The notes: generated by a model from the sequence alone, not told the origin. DNA of 44,091 bases from an uncultured Clostridia bacterium (GCA_944387495.1 CALXFD010000018.1:1-44091), one strand, 5' to 3'. Shown: positions 15,400 to 24,713, counted from the first letter of the stretch. A program made the numbers and translations.

Positions 15400-18135
15400 T
15401 TAATTTTCATCCTTAAAACTATTTATTTTTAATAACTTAAATATTTCTACAATTACTAATGGTAATAATACTAATACAACTAATTCTAGGATATTTTGAG
15501 TTGGTAAAACAGGTATACTAAATACTGTTCTTAATGCTGGTATTGCTAAAATTATTCCCATTAAGGCTGCTGATGCTAGTATTGCCCATACTAATTTACT
15601 GTTATTAAATACTTTTGTTTTAAATATAGATTTTTTATTATTTCTTACATTAAATACATGTACTAATTCTGAAAATGCTAATGTTACAAATGCCATTGTT
15701 TGTCCTACTTCTATTTTTGATTCATCAAGTGTTAATCCATCTATTGGTTCTGTTGTTGTTGCTAATCCAAGCATGAATGCTGAAAGTGTTAGTAATCCTA
15801 TCATTATTCCTTGGTATATAATTCTCCATGTCATTCCTTTTGTGAATACACCTTTTCCTGGTTTGTTTGGTTTTCTTTTCATTATATCTGAATTTGCTGG
15901 GTCAAATGCTAGTGCTAATGCTGGTAATGAGTCTGTAACTAGATTTATCCATAAAATATGAATTGGCAATAATATTTCTAGATGTGCTATATCTGTTATT
16001 CCAAACCAACTAGCAAATAGTGGTGTTGCAAGTGTTGCTAGTAATAATACTACTATTTCACCTATGTTACTTGATAATAGGAATTGTATTACTTTTAATA
16101 TATTATCATATATACGTCTTCCTTCTTCTACTGCTGATACTATTGTTGCAAAATTATCATCTGTTAATATTACATCTGCTGCTTCTTTTGCTACATCTGT
16201 CCCGACTACTCCCATTGCACATCCAATATCTGCTGTTTTTAATGCTGGACTATCATTTACGCCATCACCTGTCATTGCTACTATTTCACCATTTTTTTGC
16301 CATGCTCTTACTATTCTTACTTTATGTTCTGGTGATACTCTTGCATAAACTGAATAATGTCTTACATTTTTTTGTAAATCTTCGTCTGACATTTTTTCAA
16401 GTTCTTGTCCTGTTATTGCTTCATTTTCATTTTCTAGTATTCCTAGTTTTTTGGCTATTGCTGTTGCTGTTATTTTATGGTCACCTGTAATCATTACAGT
16501 TTTTATTCCTGCTGTTTTACATTTTTCTACCGCTTTTTTAGCTTCTTCTCTTGGTGGATCTATCATGCCTACCATTCCAACAAATATTAAATCACTTTCT
16601 ATATTTTCTAATTCTTCTTTTGTTGGTTCATGGTTGAATTCTTTATATGCACATGCTAATACTCTTAATGCTTCTTTTGCCATTTCTTCGTTTTTATTTC
16701 TTACTGTTTTTGCATAATTTTCTAAGTCTTCTTTTATTTCTCCATTTAACAAATATCCTTTACATATTTTTAATAATTCATCTACTCCACCTTTTGTATA
16801 TGCTATATAGCTATTATTTAGTTTGTTTACAGTTGTCATTAGTTTTCTATCTGAATCAAATGGTACTTCTGCAATACGTTTCATTCTATCATATATTGAT
16901 GGGTCAAAATTCAAACTAAATGCCATATCAACTAATGCTGTTTCTGTTGGGTCTCCTGTTAATTTTCCGTCTTTTGATATTTTAGTATCATTACATAACA
17001 TATTAGCATATACTAATTTTGTCATATCTTCATCAATATCATTTTTTCCTATTTTGTCTAAATCTTTTATTTCACCATTTAAAAATACTTTTTCAACTGT
17101 CATTTTATTTTGTGTTAATGTTCCTGTTTTATCTGAACATATAACTGTTGCACTTCCAAGTGTTTCAACTGCTGGTAATTTTTTTACTATTGCATTTTTC
17201 TTTACCATTTTTTGTACACCTATTGCTAATACTATTGTTGAAACTGCAACTAGTCCTTCTGGTATAGCTGCAACTGCAAGTGATACAGCAGTCATAAACA
17301 TATGAATAGGTTCTTTGTTTTGTAATAATCCTATTATAAATATTATTAAACATATAACAATTGCTACAATTCCTAATGTTTTTCCTAGTTTATTTAATTT
17401 TTGTTGTAATGGTGTAATTTGCTCTTCTGCTTCATTAATCATTTCTGCTATTTTTCCAACTTCTGTTGTCATACCAGTTTCTACAACAATTCCTTTTCCC
17501 CTACCATATGTTACTAAACTAGAAGAAAATAACATATTTGTTCTATCTCCAAGCTCTATTTCTGTGTTTTCTATTTTTTCAGTACTTTTTTCTACTGGTA
17601 CTGATTCTCCTGTAAGAGATGCTTCTTGTGATTTTAAATTTACAGCTTCAATAATTCTTAAATCTGCTGGGATATAATCACCTGTATCTAATACAACAAT
17701 ATCTCCCGGTACTAATTCTTTTGCTGGAATAACTACTACTTGTCCATTTCTTACAACTTTTGAAGCATGTGCTGTTAATTTTTGTAATGCTTCTAATGAT
17801 TTTTCAGCTTTTGCTTCCTGTGTTACACCTATAATTGCATTTACTAAAACTACTATTAAAATTATAATTGTATCTGTGATTCCTTCTCCTTCTAGTACTC
17901 CTACTATTCCTGAAACAATTGCAGCAATAATTAATATTATTATAGAAAAATCTTTAAATTGCTCTATAAATTTTGATAATAAACTTTTCTTTTTTTTTGC
18001 TTTTAACTCATTTGTTCCATACTTTTCTCTTCTACTTTTTGCTTCTTCATCTGATAAACCTTGTTCAATATTTGTTGATAATATTTTTTCTACTTCTTTT
18101 ACATCCTTATTAAACCAATTTTGCTCTTCTTTCAA
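15400..18135 (-). CDS. P-type divalent-cation ATPase (probably Mn2+/Ca2+ efflux)
   Basis: A 911-residue P2-type pump of the SERCA/PMR1-like bacterial family. It has a cation-ATPase N-terminal domain (about residues 5-75), TGES at 175-178, PEGL at 292-295 in the ion-binding helix, the phosphorylated Asp335 in DKTGTLTQNK, TGDGVNDSPAL in the hinge, and a C-terminal helix bundle of six. The family is usually annotated as Ca2+-transporting. The Mn2+ riboswitch directly upstream points to manganese export, as for similar pumps in other Firmicutes. The start is TTG 18135, supported by GGAGAGG. REP-like copy B begins immediately after the stop. Confidence 0.92.
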   Translation of the reverse strand: MKEEQNWFNKDVKEVEKILSTNIEQGLSDEEAKSRREKYGTNELKAKKKKSLLSKFIEQFKDFSIIILIIAAIVSGIVGVLEGEGITDTIIILIVVLVNAIIGVTQEAKAEKSLEALQKLTAHASKVVRNGQVVVIPAKELVPGDIVVLDTGDYIPADLRIIEAVNLKSQEASLTGESVPVEKSTEKIENTEIELGDRTNMLFSSSLVTYGRGKGIVVETGMTTEVGKIAEMINEAEEQITPLQQKLNKLGKTLGIVAIVICLIIFIIGLLQNKEPIHMFMTAVSLAVAAIPEGLVAVSTIVLAIGVQKMVKKNAIVKKLPAVETLGSATVICSDKTGTLTQNKMTVEKVFLNGEIKDLDKIGKNDIDEDMTKLVYANMLCNDTKISKDGKLTGDPTETALVDMAFSLNFDPSIYDRMKRIAEVPFDSDRKLMTTVNKLNNSYIAYTKGGVDELLKICKGYLLNGEIKEDLENYAKTVRNKNEEMAKEALRVLACAYKEFNHEPTKEELENIESDLIFVGMVGMIDPPREEAKKAVEKCKTAGIKTVMITGDHKITATAIAKKLGILENENEAITGQELEKMSDEDLQKNVRHYSVYARVSPEHKVRIVRAWQKNGEIVAMTGDGVNDSPALKTADIGCAMGVVGTDVAKEAADVILTDDNFATIVSAVEEGRRIYDNILKVIQFLLSSNIGEIVVLLLATLATPLFASWFGITDIAHLEILLPIHILWINLVTDSLPALALAFDPANSDIMKRKPNKPGKGVFTKGMTWRIIYQGIMIGLLTLSAFMLGLATTTEPIDGLTLDESKIEVGQTMAFVTLAFSELVHVFNVRNNKKSIFKTKVFNNSKLVWAILASAALMGIILAIPALRTVFSIPVLPTQNILELVVLVLLPLVIVEIFKLLKINSFKDEN

Positions 18136-18331
18136 ATAAATCCTCTCCTTCTTTTTATTTTTTACAATTTAATAGTAATTTATAACTTCTTTTAGAAAAT
18201 TTGTATTTTTAATAAAATCTTTAATTAATATATATAAAAGTAGAACAAACCTATTTTCTAAAACTTCTTTATCTTTCCTTTTTAAGTTTTAGTTAAACTT
18301 TTATAATATATAATAAAAGATAAAAAAATAA

Positions 18332-18362
18332 ACTTCTAAAAGAACCTAATTCTTTTAAAAGT
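18332..18362 (-). terminator. Riboswitch expression-platform terminator
   Basis: Thirteen-base stem (18332-18344 with 18350-18362, one mismatch), loop of five, then TTATTTTTTTA on the minus strand. Its 5' strand overlaps the 3' strand of aptamer helix P1 (CTTTTAA), so aptamer formation and termination exclude each other. This fits a switch turned on by Mn2+. Confidence 0.85.
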
Positions 18363-18450
18363 CTTGCTTACTTTATATACAAAGCCTACTAACCAGATAA
18401 TAATTATCGCGATTGTTGATTAGTAAATAAAAAGCTACTCCCTTTTAACT
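18355..18450 (-). promoter_or_regulatory. yybP-ykoY manganese riboswitch
   Basis: On the minus strand the family's conserved blocks occur in order: AAAAGGGAGTAGC, ACTAATCAACAATCGCGAT, GGTTAGTAGGC, a small CTTTGTATATAAAG hairpin, and GCAAGACTTTT closing helix P1. The class (RF00080) binds Mn2+ and controls Mn transporters, including P-type ATPases. It sits between its promoter and the ATPase gene, with an overlapping terminator. The 5' end abuts the stop codon of the 51-residue gene. Confidence 0.92.
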
Positions 18451-18605
18451 TAAAAAATATTACCTGCATTTTTTAATGCCAATATATATATCTTTTTTAT
18501 AAGTATAATATTTTCGTCTATTTTTGTCAATTCATTTTCAGAAAACATTTCTTTATTTTCATAAATTCTTTCTTTTATAAAATCTTCTAGTTTTTCTTCT
18601 TTCAT
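18450..18605 (-). CDS. Small 51-residue protein of unknown function
   Basis: ATG 18605 follows AGAGGGG. The protein begins MKEEKLEDFIKERIYENKEM and continues as a charged, predicted all-helical polypeptide ending ALKNAGNIF. Its style (short E/K-rich, F-S-E-x-E-L motif, I-Y-x-L segment) resembles small accessory proteins in clostridial mobile elements, but I cannot name a family. The riboswitch promoter lies inside its coding sequence, and its stop codon touches the aptamer. It has a separate upstream promoter and a leader of two hairpins. Confidence 0.6.
   Translation of the reverse strand: MKEEKLEDFIKERIYENKEMFSENELTKIDENIILIKKIYILALKNAGNIF
18502..18530 (-). promoter_or_regulatory. Sigma-A promoter of the riboswitch-ATPase unit
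   Basis: TTGACA (18530-18525), 17-nt spacer, TATACT (18507-18502) on the minus strand. Predicted transcription starts about 45 nt before the aptamer. It lies inside the small 51-codon gene. Confidence 0.8.
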
Positions 18606-18643
18606 ATATAAAAACCCCTCTTTCGTATAAAAAAATTGACATT

Positions 18644-18737
18644 ACACTTAAAAGAGGCTATACTAATACTAACAACTCTTTTAAGTGTTGTTATGTAAAA
18701 GAGATAGTCTGATTTTAGCGAACCTTCTATCTCTTTT
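18644..18737 (-). promoter_or_regulatory. Two-hairpin structured leader of the 51-residue gene
   Basis: The first hairpin is 18697-18737 (AAAAGAGATAG/CTATCTCTTTT, 11 bp). The second is 18644-18688 (ACACTTAAAAGAG/CTCTTTTAAGTGT, 13 bp). Both stems are perfect. They begin at the predicted transcription start and end about 40 bases before the start codon. The upper loop has GGTTCGCTAAAATCAGA. I do not recognise a riboswitch class. Confidence 0.6.
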
Positions 18738-18742
18738 CCTAT

Positions 18743-18770
18743 ATTTTATTAAAATAAAATAAGTTGTCAA
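18743..18770 (-). promoter_or_regulatory. Sigma-A promoter of the 51-residue gene
   Basis: TTGACA (18770-18765), 16-nt spacer, TAAAAT (18748-18743) on the minus strand, placed so that the transcript starts at the first leader hairpin. Confidence 0.65.
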
Positions 18771-18831
18771 GTTTTCTGCCGTTAGTTTCGACATTTTAAT
18801 CTATATTACACTTATTTTCTTAAAAAAATTT

Positions 18832-19221
18832 TTATAAATTATTTTCCAATCTTATTTTAAAATTTATTTCTCTTTCTATTTTTATTTGTAAATAATTCCA
18901 GTCTAATTTAGATATATATTCTAATGAAACATTTGATAAATAATTATTCTCTTTTGCAAATTTATTCCACATTTTTACCGTTGGAAATTTTTTATTTTCT
19001 TCTGTTATTTCTTTTAACTTTTCATATGTTTTTTTATAAAAATATCCCATTTGTGAGGTTGAGGGAAAATTTACTATTTTATTTTGCTCATAATATTTAT
19101 TTATTAAAATATTGAATTCATTACTAAGTTGCATCGTATTTTGAGAATGGAAACCATATTTTTTTATACTTTTTTCTAATTTTTTTCTAAGTATTGCTAT
19201 ATTTTTTACAATATCACTCAT
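18832..19221 (-). CDS. Spo0E-like protein with an extra C-terminal domain
   Basis: A 129-residue protein. The first 45 residues match the Spo0E-like aspartyl-phosphate phosphatase pattern (LRKKLEKSIKKYGFHSQNT, then L-S-N-E-F-N-I-L-I-N-K-Y-Y, where the family has S-x-E-L-D-x-L-I). Members dephosphorylate Spo0A~P and delay sporulation. Here Asp of the SQELD-type signature is replaced by Asn, so activity is uncertain. The C-terminal 50 residues (FPTVKMWNKFAKENNYLSN to W-N-Y-L) resemble the HNH-associated repeat that binds DNA beside some homing nucleases. This fusion is unusual. ATG 19221 follows AAGGAAC. Confidence 0.6.
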   Translation of the reverse strand: MSDIVKNIAILRKKLEKSIKKYGFHSQNTMQLSNEFNILINKYYEQNKIVNFPSTSQMGYFYKKTYEKLKEITEENKKFPTVKMWNKFAKENNYLSNVSLEYISKLDWNYLQIKIEREINFKIRLENNL

Positions 19222-19316
19222 CTTGGTTTTGTTCCTTTCTAATATTTTCTTTTGTTTTTTATATATTTCTTTTTCAAGAATTCATATCAGTTTTCTAATT
19301 TAATAAAAATAGTTTT

Positions 19317-19463
19317 TTAAAAAATCTTTTTAATATTGCTAAATATTTTATTTAGTCTTTTGTTTTCTTCTTTTAAATATTTGTTTTCTATTGAAAGCAT
19401 GTTGTTTCTTGCTTTTAATTCCTTTATCTTCTTTGTTTGTTTTAATAAAATTTTTCCCAACAT
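19317..19463 (-). CDS. 48-residue coiled-coil protein
   Basis: ATG 19463 follows AAAGGAGGAAGA, an excellent site, and a consensus promoter lies just upstream. The product begins MLGKILLKQTKKIKELKARN and is a lysine/leucine-rich helix with heptad spacing ending SNIKKIF. This frame is preferred over the overlapping 66-codon frame (19348-19548), which has no ribosome binding site and reads through the promoter. The function is unknown. It is divergent from the Xre repressor and may be controlled by it. Confidence 0.6.
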   Translation of the reverse strand: MLGKILLKQTKKIKELKARNNMLSIENKYLKEENKRLNKIFSNIKKIF

Positions 19464-19488
19464 ATTCTTCCTCCTTTGTACTGTTTAA

Positions 19489-19517
19489 AGTATAATACAC
19501 TTTAAGTGAACTGTCAA
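19489..19517 (-). promoter_or_regulatory. Consensus promoter with operator-like palindromes
   Basis: TTGACA (19517-19512), 17-nt spacer, TATACT (19494-19489). The spacer contains CACTTAAAGTG, and TTAAAGT...ACTTTAA spans the -10 box. Such symmetric sites are typical of Xre/Cro repressor operators, and an Xre gene lies 190 bp away. Confidence 0.7.
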
Positions 19518-19627
19518 TACTTACATAAATATATATTTTTTCTAACAAAAAGTACTATTTTAATCACTATTTATGTGAATAAATAATTCATAAATTATCT
19601 TCTACCTATAAAATAAAGCTTTTACAA

Positions 19628-19680
19628 ATATGCTTAAAAGTTTTTTTATAATTGTATTGAAAAAAAAACTTTTAGCATAT
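19628..19680. promoter_or_regulatory. Inverted repeat over the Xre promoter
   Basis: ATATGCTTAAAAGTTTTTTT pairs with the complementary stretch ending at 19680, with a one-base bulge. The arms contain the -35 region and end at the -10 box of the Xre gene. It may be an autoregulatory operator or the terminator of upstream reading. Confidence 0.5.
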
Positions 19681-19685
19681 ATAAT
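19657..19685 (+). promoter_or_regulatory. Sigma-A promoter of the Xre-immA pair
   Basis: TTGAAA (19657-19662), 17-nt spacer, TATAAT (19680-19685), about 23 bases before the start codon. Confidence 0.75.
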
Positions 19686-19708
19686 GTAACAAATAGGGAG
19701 TGATAAAA

Positions 19709-20044
19709 ATGAACAGAATAAAAGAATTACGTTTAGAATATGGCTACACACAACAACAGCTAGCAGACAAGCTAAATTGCGTAAAAAGTCTAGTTGCAAT
19801 GTATGAAAGTGGTGACCGTAACCCTAGTGTAGAAATTTTATTAAAACTATCTGATATCTTTGATTGTAGTATTGATTATATGTTAGGTAAGTCTGATGTA
19901 AATTCTCATAAAATAAAATTTAATGAAATGGAAATTGCTTTTGCCAATGGAATTAAAGGTTTAAATAAGGAAAATCAAATAAAATTACGAAATATAATGG
20001 AAGGATTATTAGCAAGTCAAGATGAAGAAACTCCAAAAAAGTAA
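19709..20044 (+). CDS. Xre-family transcriptional regulator
   Basis: A 111-residue phage-repressor-type protein. It has an HTH_3 domain at residues 1-62 (IKELRLEYGYTQQQLADKLN, then S-L-V-A-M-Y-E-S-G-D-R-N-P-S and L-L-K-L-S-D-I-F-D-C-S-I-D-Y-M-L-G), followed by a helical tail. ATG 19709 has AGGGAG upstream; a GTG at 19700 is too close to that site. The gene overlaps the next by 23 bases, the classic repressor plus ImmA arrangement of integrative elements, in which ImmA cleaves or inactivates the repressor. Confidence 0.9.
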   Translation: MNRIKELRLEYGYTQQQLADKLNCVKSLVAMYESGDRNPSVEILLKLSDIFDCSIDYMLGKSDVNSHKIKFNEMEIAFANGIKGLNKENQIKLRNIMEGLLASQDEETPKK

Positions 20045-20471
20045 TGACTTACATGATTTAATATATAAAAAAATCAAAGAAGAAAATATTATATGTATTA
20101 ATCAAGAATTACTTTTTACCTCTGGTGCAATAGCTCATTACAATGAACTTACTGTAATTGTATTAGATTATACAAAAATTAAAAATCAAACCGAAGAAAA
20201 CACTGTTCTAATTCAAGAATTAGGACATTATTTGTCTAAATCTTATTATAATACAAATTCATCTTTTATACATATTGAACAAATGGAATTAAATGCTGAT
20301 ATATGTGCTTGGAATGAATTCTTTCCATATTCTGAAATAAAAGAATTAATGGAAAATAATATTTGTACTGCAACTGATATTGCAAAATATTATAATGTAG
20401 AAGTTAGTTATATTGCTAGATGTCTGAACTATTATTTCAATAACTATAATGGGTTTAATAAAATTTTATAG
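20022..20471 (+). CDS. ImmA/IrrE-like protein with altered HExxH motif
   Basis: A 149-residue protein with the fold pattern of ImmA/IrrE metallopeptidases, which cleave Xre-type repressors. The zinc motif reads QELGH (in VLIQELGHYLSKSYY) instead of HELGH, so one zinc ligand is missing. The downstream glutamate helix (MELNADICAWNEFFPYSEI) is present. Catalysis may be lost or altered; a repressor-binding role is possible. The gene starts inside the Xre gene, so translation is probably coupled. No integrase, excisionase or phage structural gene is nearby, so this looks like a remnant control pair. Confidence 0.75.
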   Translation: MKKLQKSNDLHDLIYKKIKEENIICINQELLFTSGAIAHYNELTVIVLDYTKIKNQTEENTVLIQELGHYLSKSYYNTNSSFIHIEQMELNADICAWNEFFPYSEIKELMENNICTATDIAKYYNVEVSYIARCLNYYFNNYNGFNKIL

Positions 20472-20547
20472 TTTTAATACTATTTTGCTCTTTGATAGGG
20501 CTTGACTATTCCTAAAAAAAATGTTATAAGTATATAGTATTCAATAA

Positions 20548-20622
20548 GGCCCCTTGGTCAAGCGGTTAAGACGCCACCCTCTCAAGGTGGAATCATGGGT
20601 TCGATTCCCGTAGGGGTCACCA
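20548..20622 (+). tRNA. tRNA-Glu (anticodon CTC)
   Basis: The cloverleaf can be folded: acceptor GGCCCCT/AGGGGTC with a G-T pair at the second position, anticodon stem CCACC/GGTGG with loop CTCTCAA giving anticodon CTC, T-arm GGGTTCGATTCCC, and an encoded CCA end. The sequence closely follows bacterial tRNA-Glu genes. Confidence 0.95.
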
Positions 20623-20626
20623 AATA

Positions 20627-20665
20627 AAAAAGCATTAAAAACTTATAAAGTTTTCGATGCTTTTT
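20627..20665 (+). terminator. Terminator after tRNA-Glu
   Basis: AAAAAGCAT ... ATGCTTTTT with inner AAAACT/AGTTTT pairing, followed by T-rich sequence directly after the tRNA. Confidence 0.85.
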
Positions 20666-20737
20666 ATTATAACTTTAATACCTAATTAATATTATTTTTT
20701 TACTAGTCAATTTCTATTATTCACTTTTTTAATATTC

Positions 20738-22060
<1,323 letters not shown>

Positions 22061-22113
22061 TTATTAAACTTCTTATTTTTTATTCATCAATATATTATAC
22101 AAAAACAAAGATG

Positions 22114-22163
22114 TGTCCCAAAATGGACAAAAATGTCCAAACAGAAACGTCCCCAAATGGACA
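22114..22163 (+). repeat. 50-nt REP-like palindromic repeat, copy C
   Basis: Starts TGTCCCAAAATGGACAAAAA and ends CAAATGGACA. It ends one base before the trpS stop codon (22164-22166), as copy B does at the ATPase gene. It separates trpS from obgE. Confidence 0.85.
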
Positions 22164-23171
22164 TTATTCAAAATAGTTTAATTGCATTGCTTTTTTCACT
22201 TTTCTCATTGTCTCTTTTGCTGTCTTTCTTGCTTTTTCAGTACCTTCTTTTAAAATTTTATCTACAATTTCTGGATGCTCTTCATAGTATTTTCTTTTTT
22301 CTTGAATTGGTGCTAAATAATCTATTATATTTTTAGCAAGTTCTTTTTTACATGCTACACATCCTCTTTTACCTGCTCTACATTCTTCACATACTTTTTT
22401 TACATCTTCTGGTTTAGAAAATAAATTATGATAATATGCTACCATACATATATCAGGATTTCCTAAATCATCTTTTTTTATTCTATTTGGGTCTGTTACA
22501 GCTCCCATTACTTTTTTAGTTATTTCTTCTTCACTGTCTGATAAATATATAGCATTACCTAATGATTTACCCATTTTCTCATTTCCGTCTAAGCCTTTTA
22601 TTCTTTTTCCTTCTGATAATACTATTTTAGGTTCAACAAAAACTTCTCCATATATACTATTAAATTTTCTAACAATTTCTCTACATTGTTCAATTAAAGG
22701 TTCTTGGTCTTCTCCTGCTGGTACTAGTTCTCCTTCAAATGTAGTAATATCTGCTGCTTGACTTACTGGGTAACCTAAAAATCCATATGTAACACTTTCA
22801 CCGAATAAATCCTTTTTTTGGGCTATTTCAGTTTTTACTGTAGGATTTCTTTGTAATCTTGCTATTGTTACTAAGTTTGAATAATATACTGTAAGTTCTG
22901 CTGTTTCTGGTATCATAGATTGTATATATATTGTTGTTTTTTCAGGGTCAATACCACAAGACAAATAATCCATACAAAGTTCTTTTACATTTTTTCTAAC
23001 TTTTTCTGGATTGTTAAAATTGTCTGTTAAAGCTTGAACGTCTGCAATTAAGATATACATATCATATTCTCCACTATTTTGAAGCTCAACTCTCTTTTTT
23101 AAAGAACCAAAATAATGTCCAATATGTAATTTTCCAGTAGGTCTATCACCAGTCAATATTCTCTTTTTCAT
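22164..23171 (-). CDS. trpS: Tryptophanyl-tRNA synthetase
   Basis: A 335-residue class I synthetase that charges tRNA-Trp. The HIGH-type motif is in TGKLHIGHYFG (residues 12-22), the KMSKS-type motif reads KMGKS in GNEKMGKSLGNA (about 200), and the cysteine cluster CEECRAGKRGCVACKK, common in the family, is present. Length is normal. ATG 23171 follows GAAGGAGG. The leader (about 75 nt) is too short for a T-box, and none is seen. It is followed by obgE. Confidence 0.96.
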   Translation of the reverse strand: MKKRILTGDRPTGKLHIGHYFGSLKKRVELQNSGEYDMYILIADVQALTDNFNNPEKVRKNVKELCMDYLSCGIDPEKTTIYIQSMIPETAELTVYYSNLVTIARLQRNPTVKTEIAQKKDLFGESVTYGFLGYPVSQAADITTFEGELVPAGEDQEPLIEQCREIVRKFNSIYGEVFVEPKIVLSEGKRIKGLDGNEKMGKSLGNAIYLSDSEEEITKKVMGAVTDPNRIKKDDLGNPDICMVAYYHNLFSKPEDVKKVCEECRAGKRGCVACKKELAKNIIDYLAPIQEKRKYYEEHPEIVDKILKEGTEKARKTAKETMRKVKKAMQLNYFE

Positions 23172-23197
23172 AAGTTTTTCCTCCTTCGAACAATTAA

Positions 23198-23226
23198 ATT
23201 ATACTAAAAAATCCTTATTATTTCAA
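23198..23226 (-). promoter_or_regulatory. Sigma-A promoter of trpS
   Basis: TTGAAA (23226-23221), 17-nt spacer, TATAAT (23203-23198) on the minus strand, 27 bases before the start codon. Confidence 0.75.
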
Positions 23227-23290
23227 GTATAACTCTTCGCATGGGCAACATACCCAAAAAATGTTTCTAACTAAAAGTACAAATCAATTT

Positions 23291-24658
23291 TTACTTAAAT
23301 TTTGCAATTAAATCATATTCACTAATTTCTGTAATTTCACATTCTACAAATTTATTTAATACCTCTTCTATTTTTCTTTTTCCATCATTTTTAACATATA
23401 CTATTCCATCAATATCAGGCACATCTTGCATAGTTCTACCTACAAAATATTTTCCATCAAAAGAAACATTTTCTATTAAAACTTCACATTTTTCTCCTAG
23501 TTTCTTTTCTTGGTTTTGCTTTGATATTTCTTGTTGTTCTTTCATAATTTTATTATATCTAGCTTTTTTAGTATTTCCATGTATTTGTTCTGGTAATTTT
23601 GCAGCTGGTGTTCCCTCTTCTTTTGAATACGTAAAAGTTCCTAATTTATCAAACTTAGCTTCTTTTATAAATTCTTGTAATTCTTTAAAATCTCTCTCGG
23701 TTTCTCCTGGGAACCCTACTATTAAGCTAGTTCTTAAAGTTACATTTGGTATTTTTTCTCTTATTTTTTTAAGTAAATTACTTATTTGTTCTTTGCTAGT
23801 TCTTCTATTCATCTTTTTCAAAATATTATCTGAAATATGTTGAATTGGTATATCAAAATATTTTGCTATTTTATCATTCTTTTGGACAACTTCTATTAAT
23901 TCATCTGTTATTCCTTCTGGGTATGAATATAAAAATCTGAGCCATTTTATACCTTCTATTTTAGATAATTCTTGTAATAATTCAGCAAGTTTTGATTTTC
24001 CATAAATGTCTTCTCCATATTTTGTTGTATCTTGTGCTATTACAATTAACTCTTTTATTCCTTTATCTGCAAGTTCTTTTGCTTCTTCTATTATATCTTC
24101 CATTTTTCTGCTTACAAAAGGGCCTCTTATATATGGTATAGCACAATATGTACACCTATTACTACATCCTTCACCAATTTTTATATATGCATAGTTATTT
24201 CCTGTTGTTATTGTCCTATCTAAAAATTGTTCTTGTGTAAGCATTGGCATAGGTGGTATTTCTGTTATTTTCTTACTAGTTTTTGTTATACTCTTTCTTA
24301 CTGTATCAAATTGTACTAAATCTTCTATCTTTTGCCATAATTTATCATATTCATCTATTTTTATAAATAAATCAACCTCTGGCAATGCTTTTACTAGTTC
24401 ATCATAATATCTTTGTACTAAACACCCCATTACAATTAGATATTTACAATTTTCTTTTTTATATTCTACCATTTCTAATATTGTATTTATTGCTTCTTCT
24501 TTTGCAGATTCTATAAAACCACATGTATTTATAACTAAAATATCTGCTTTTTGAGGAGTATTTACTATTGTATATTTATTTTTCTTAAACATTCCTATTG
24601 TTGCTTCTGTATCTATTAAATTTTTGCTACATCCTAGTGATATAAATCCTACTTTCAT
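23291..24658 (-). CDS. rimO: Ribosomal protein uS12 methylthiotransferase RimO
   Basis: A 455-residue radical-SAM enzyme that methylthiolates an aspartate of ribosomal protein S12. The N-terminal UPF0004 domain has the three auxiliary cluster cysteines (Cys10 in SLGCSKN, then INTCGF and VMGCLVQR). The radical-SAM CxxxCxxC is in GEGCSNRCTYCAIP (about 162-175), and a C-terminal TRAM domain follows. SLGCSKNLIDTE separates RimO from MiaB and MtaB. ATG 24658 is preceded by GAAGGGAAAG. It lies between rng and trpS. Confidence 0.94.
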   Translation of the reverse strand: MKVGFISLGCSKNLIDTEATIGMFKKNKYTIVNTPQKADILVINTCGFIESAKEEAINTILEMVEYKKENCKYLIVMGCLVQRYYDELVKALPEVDLFIKIDEYDKLWQKIEDLVQFDTVRKSITKTSKKITEIPPMPMLTQEQFLDRTITTGNNYAYIKIGEGCSNRCTYCAIPYIRGPFVSRKMEDIIEEAKELADKGIKELIVIAQDTTKYGEDIYGKSKLAELLQELSKIEGIKWLRFLYSYPEGITDELIEVVQKNDKIAKYFDIPIQHISDNILKKMNRRTSKEQISNLLKKIREKIPNVTLRTSLIVGFPGETERDFKELQEFIKEAKFDKLGTFTYSKEEGTPAAKLPEQIHGNTKKARYNKIMKEQQEISKQNQEKKLGEKCEVLIENVSFDGKYFVGRTMQDVPDIDGIVYVKNDGKRKIEEVLNKFVECEITEISEYDLIAKFK

Positions 24659-24713
24659 CTTTTATTACTTTCCCTTCTATAACTTGCTTTATTTTACATT
24701 ATCATATAATTTT

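Noticed and set aside
16020..16490. Leucine-rich open frames opposite real genes (for example here and at 11081-11470, 38481-38981)
   Set aside because: They are antisense shadows of well-supported genes, with leucine-rich content caused by codon bias on the other strand.
18381..18425. Separate palindromic element ACTAACC...GATTAGT
   Set aside because: It is the inner part of the yybP-ykoY aptamer, not an independent repeat.
19348..19548. 66-codon open frame overlapping the 48-residue coiled-coil gene
   Set aside because: It has no ribosome binding site and runs through the promoter and operator of the better frame.
20548..20622. tRNA-Glu as an integration site for the accessory patch
   Set aside because: I could not find a second copy of the tRNA 3' end or an integrase in the window, so no att site can be supported.
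23172..23290. T-box in front of trpS
   Set aside because: The transcript leader from the clear promoter is too short and has no specifier loop or T-box sequence.
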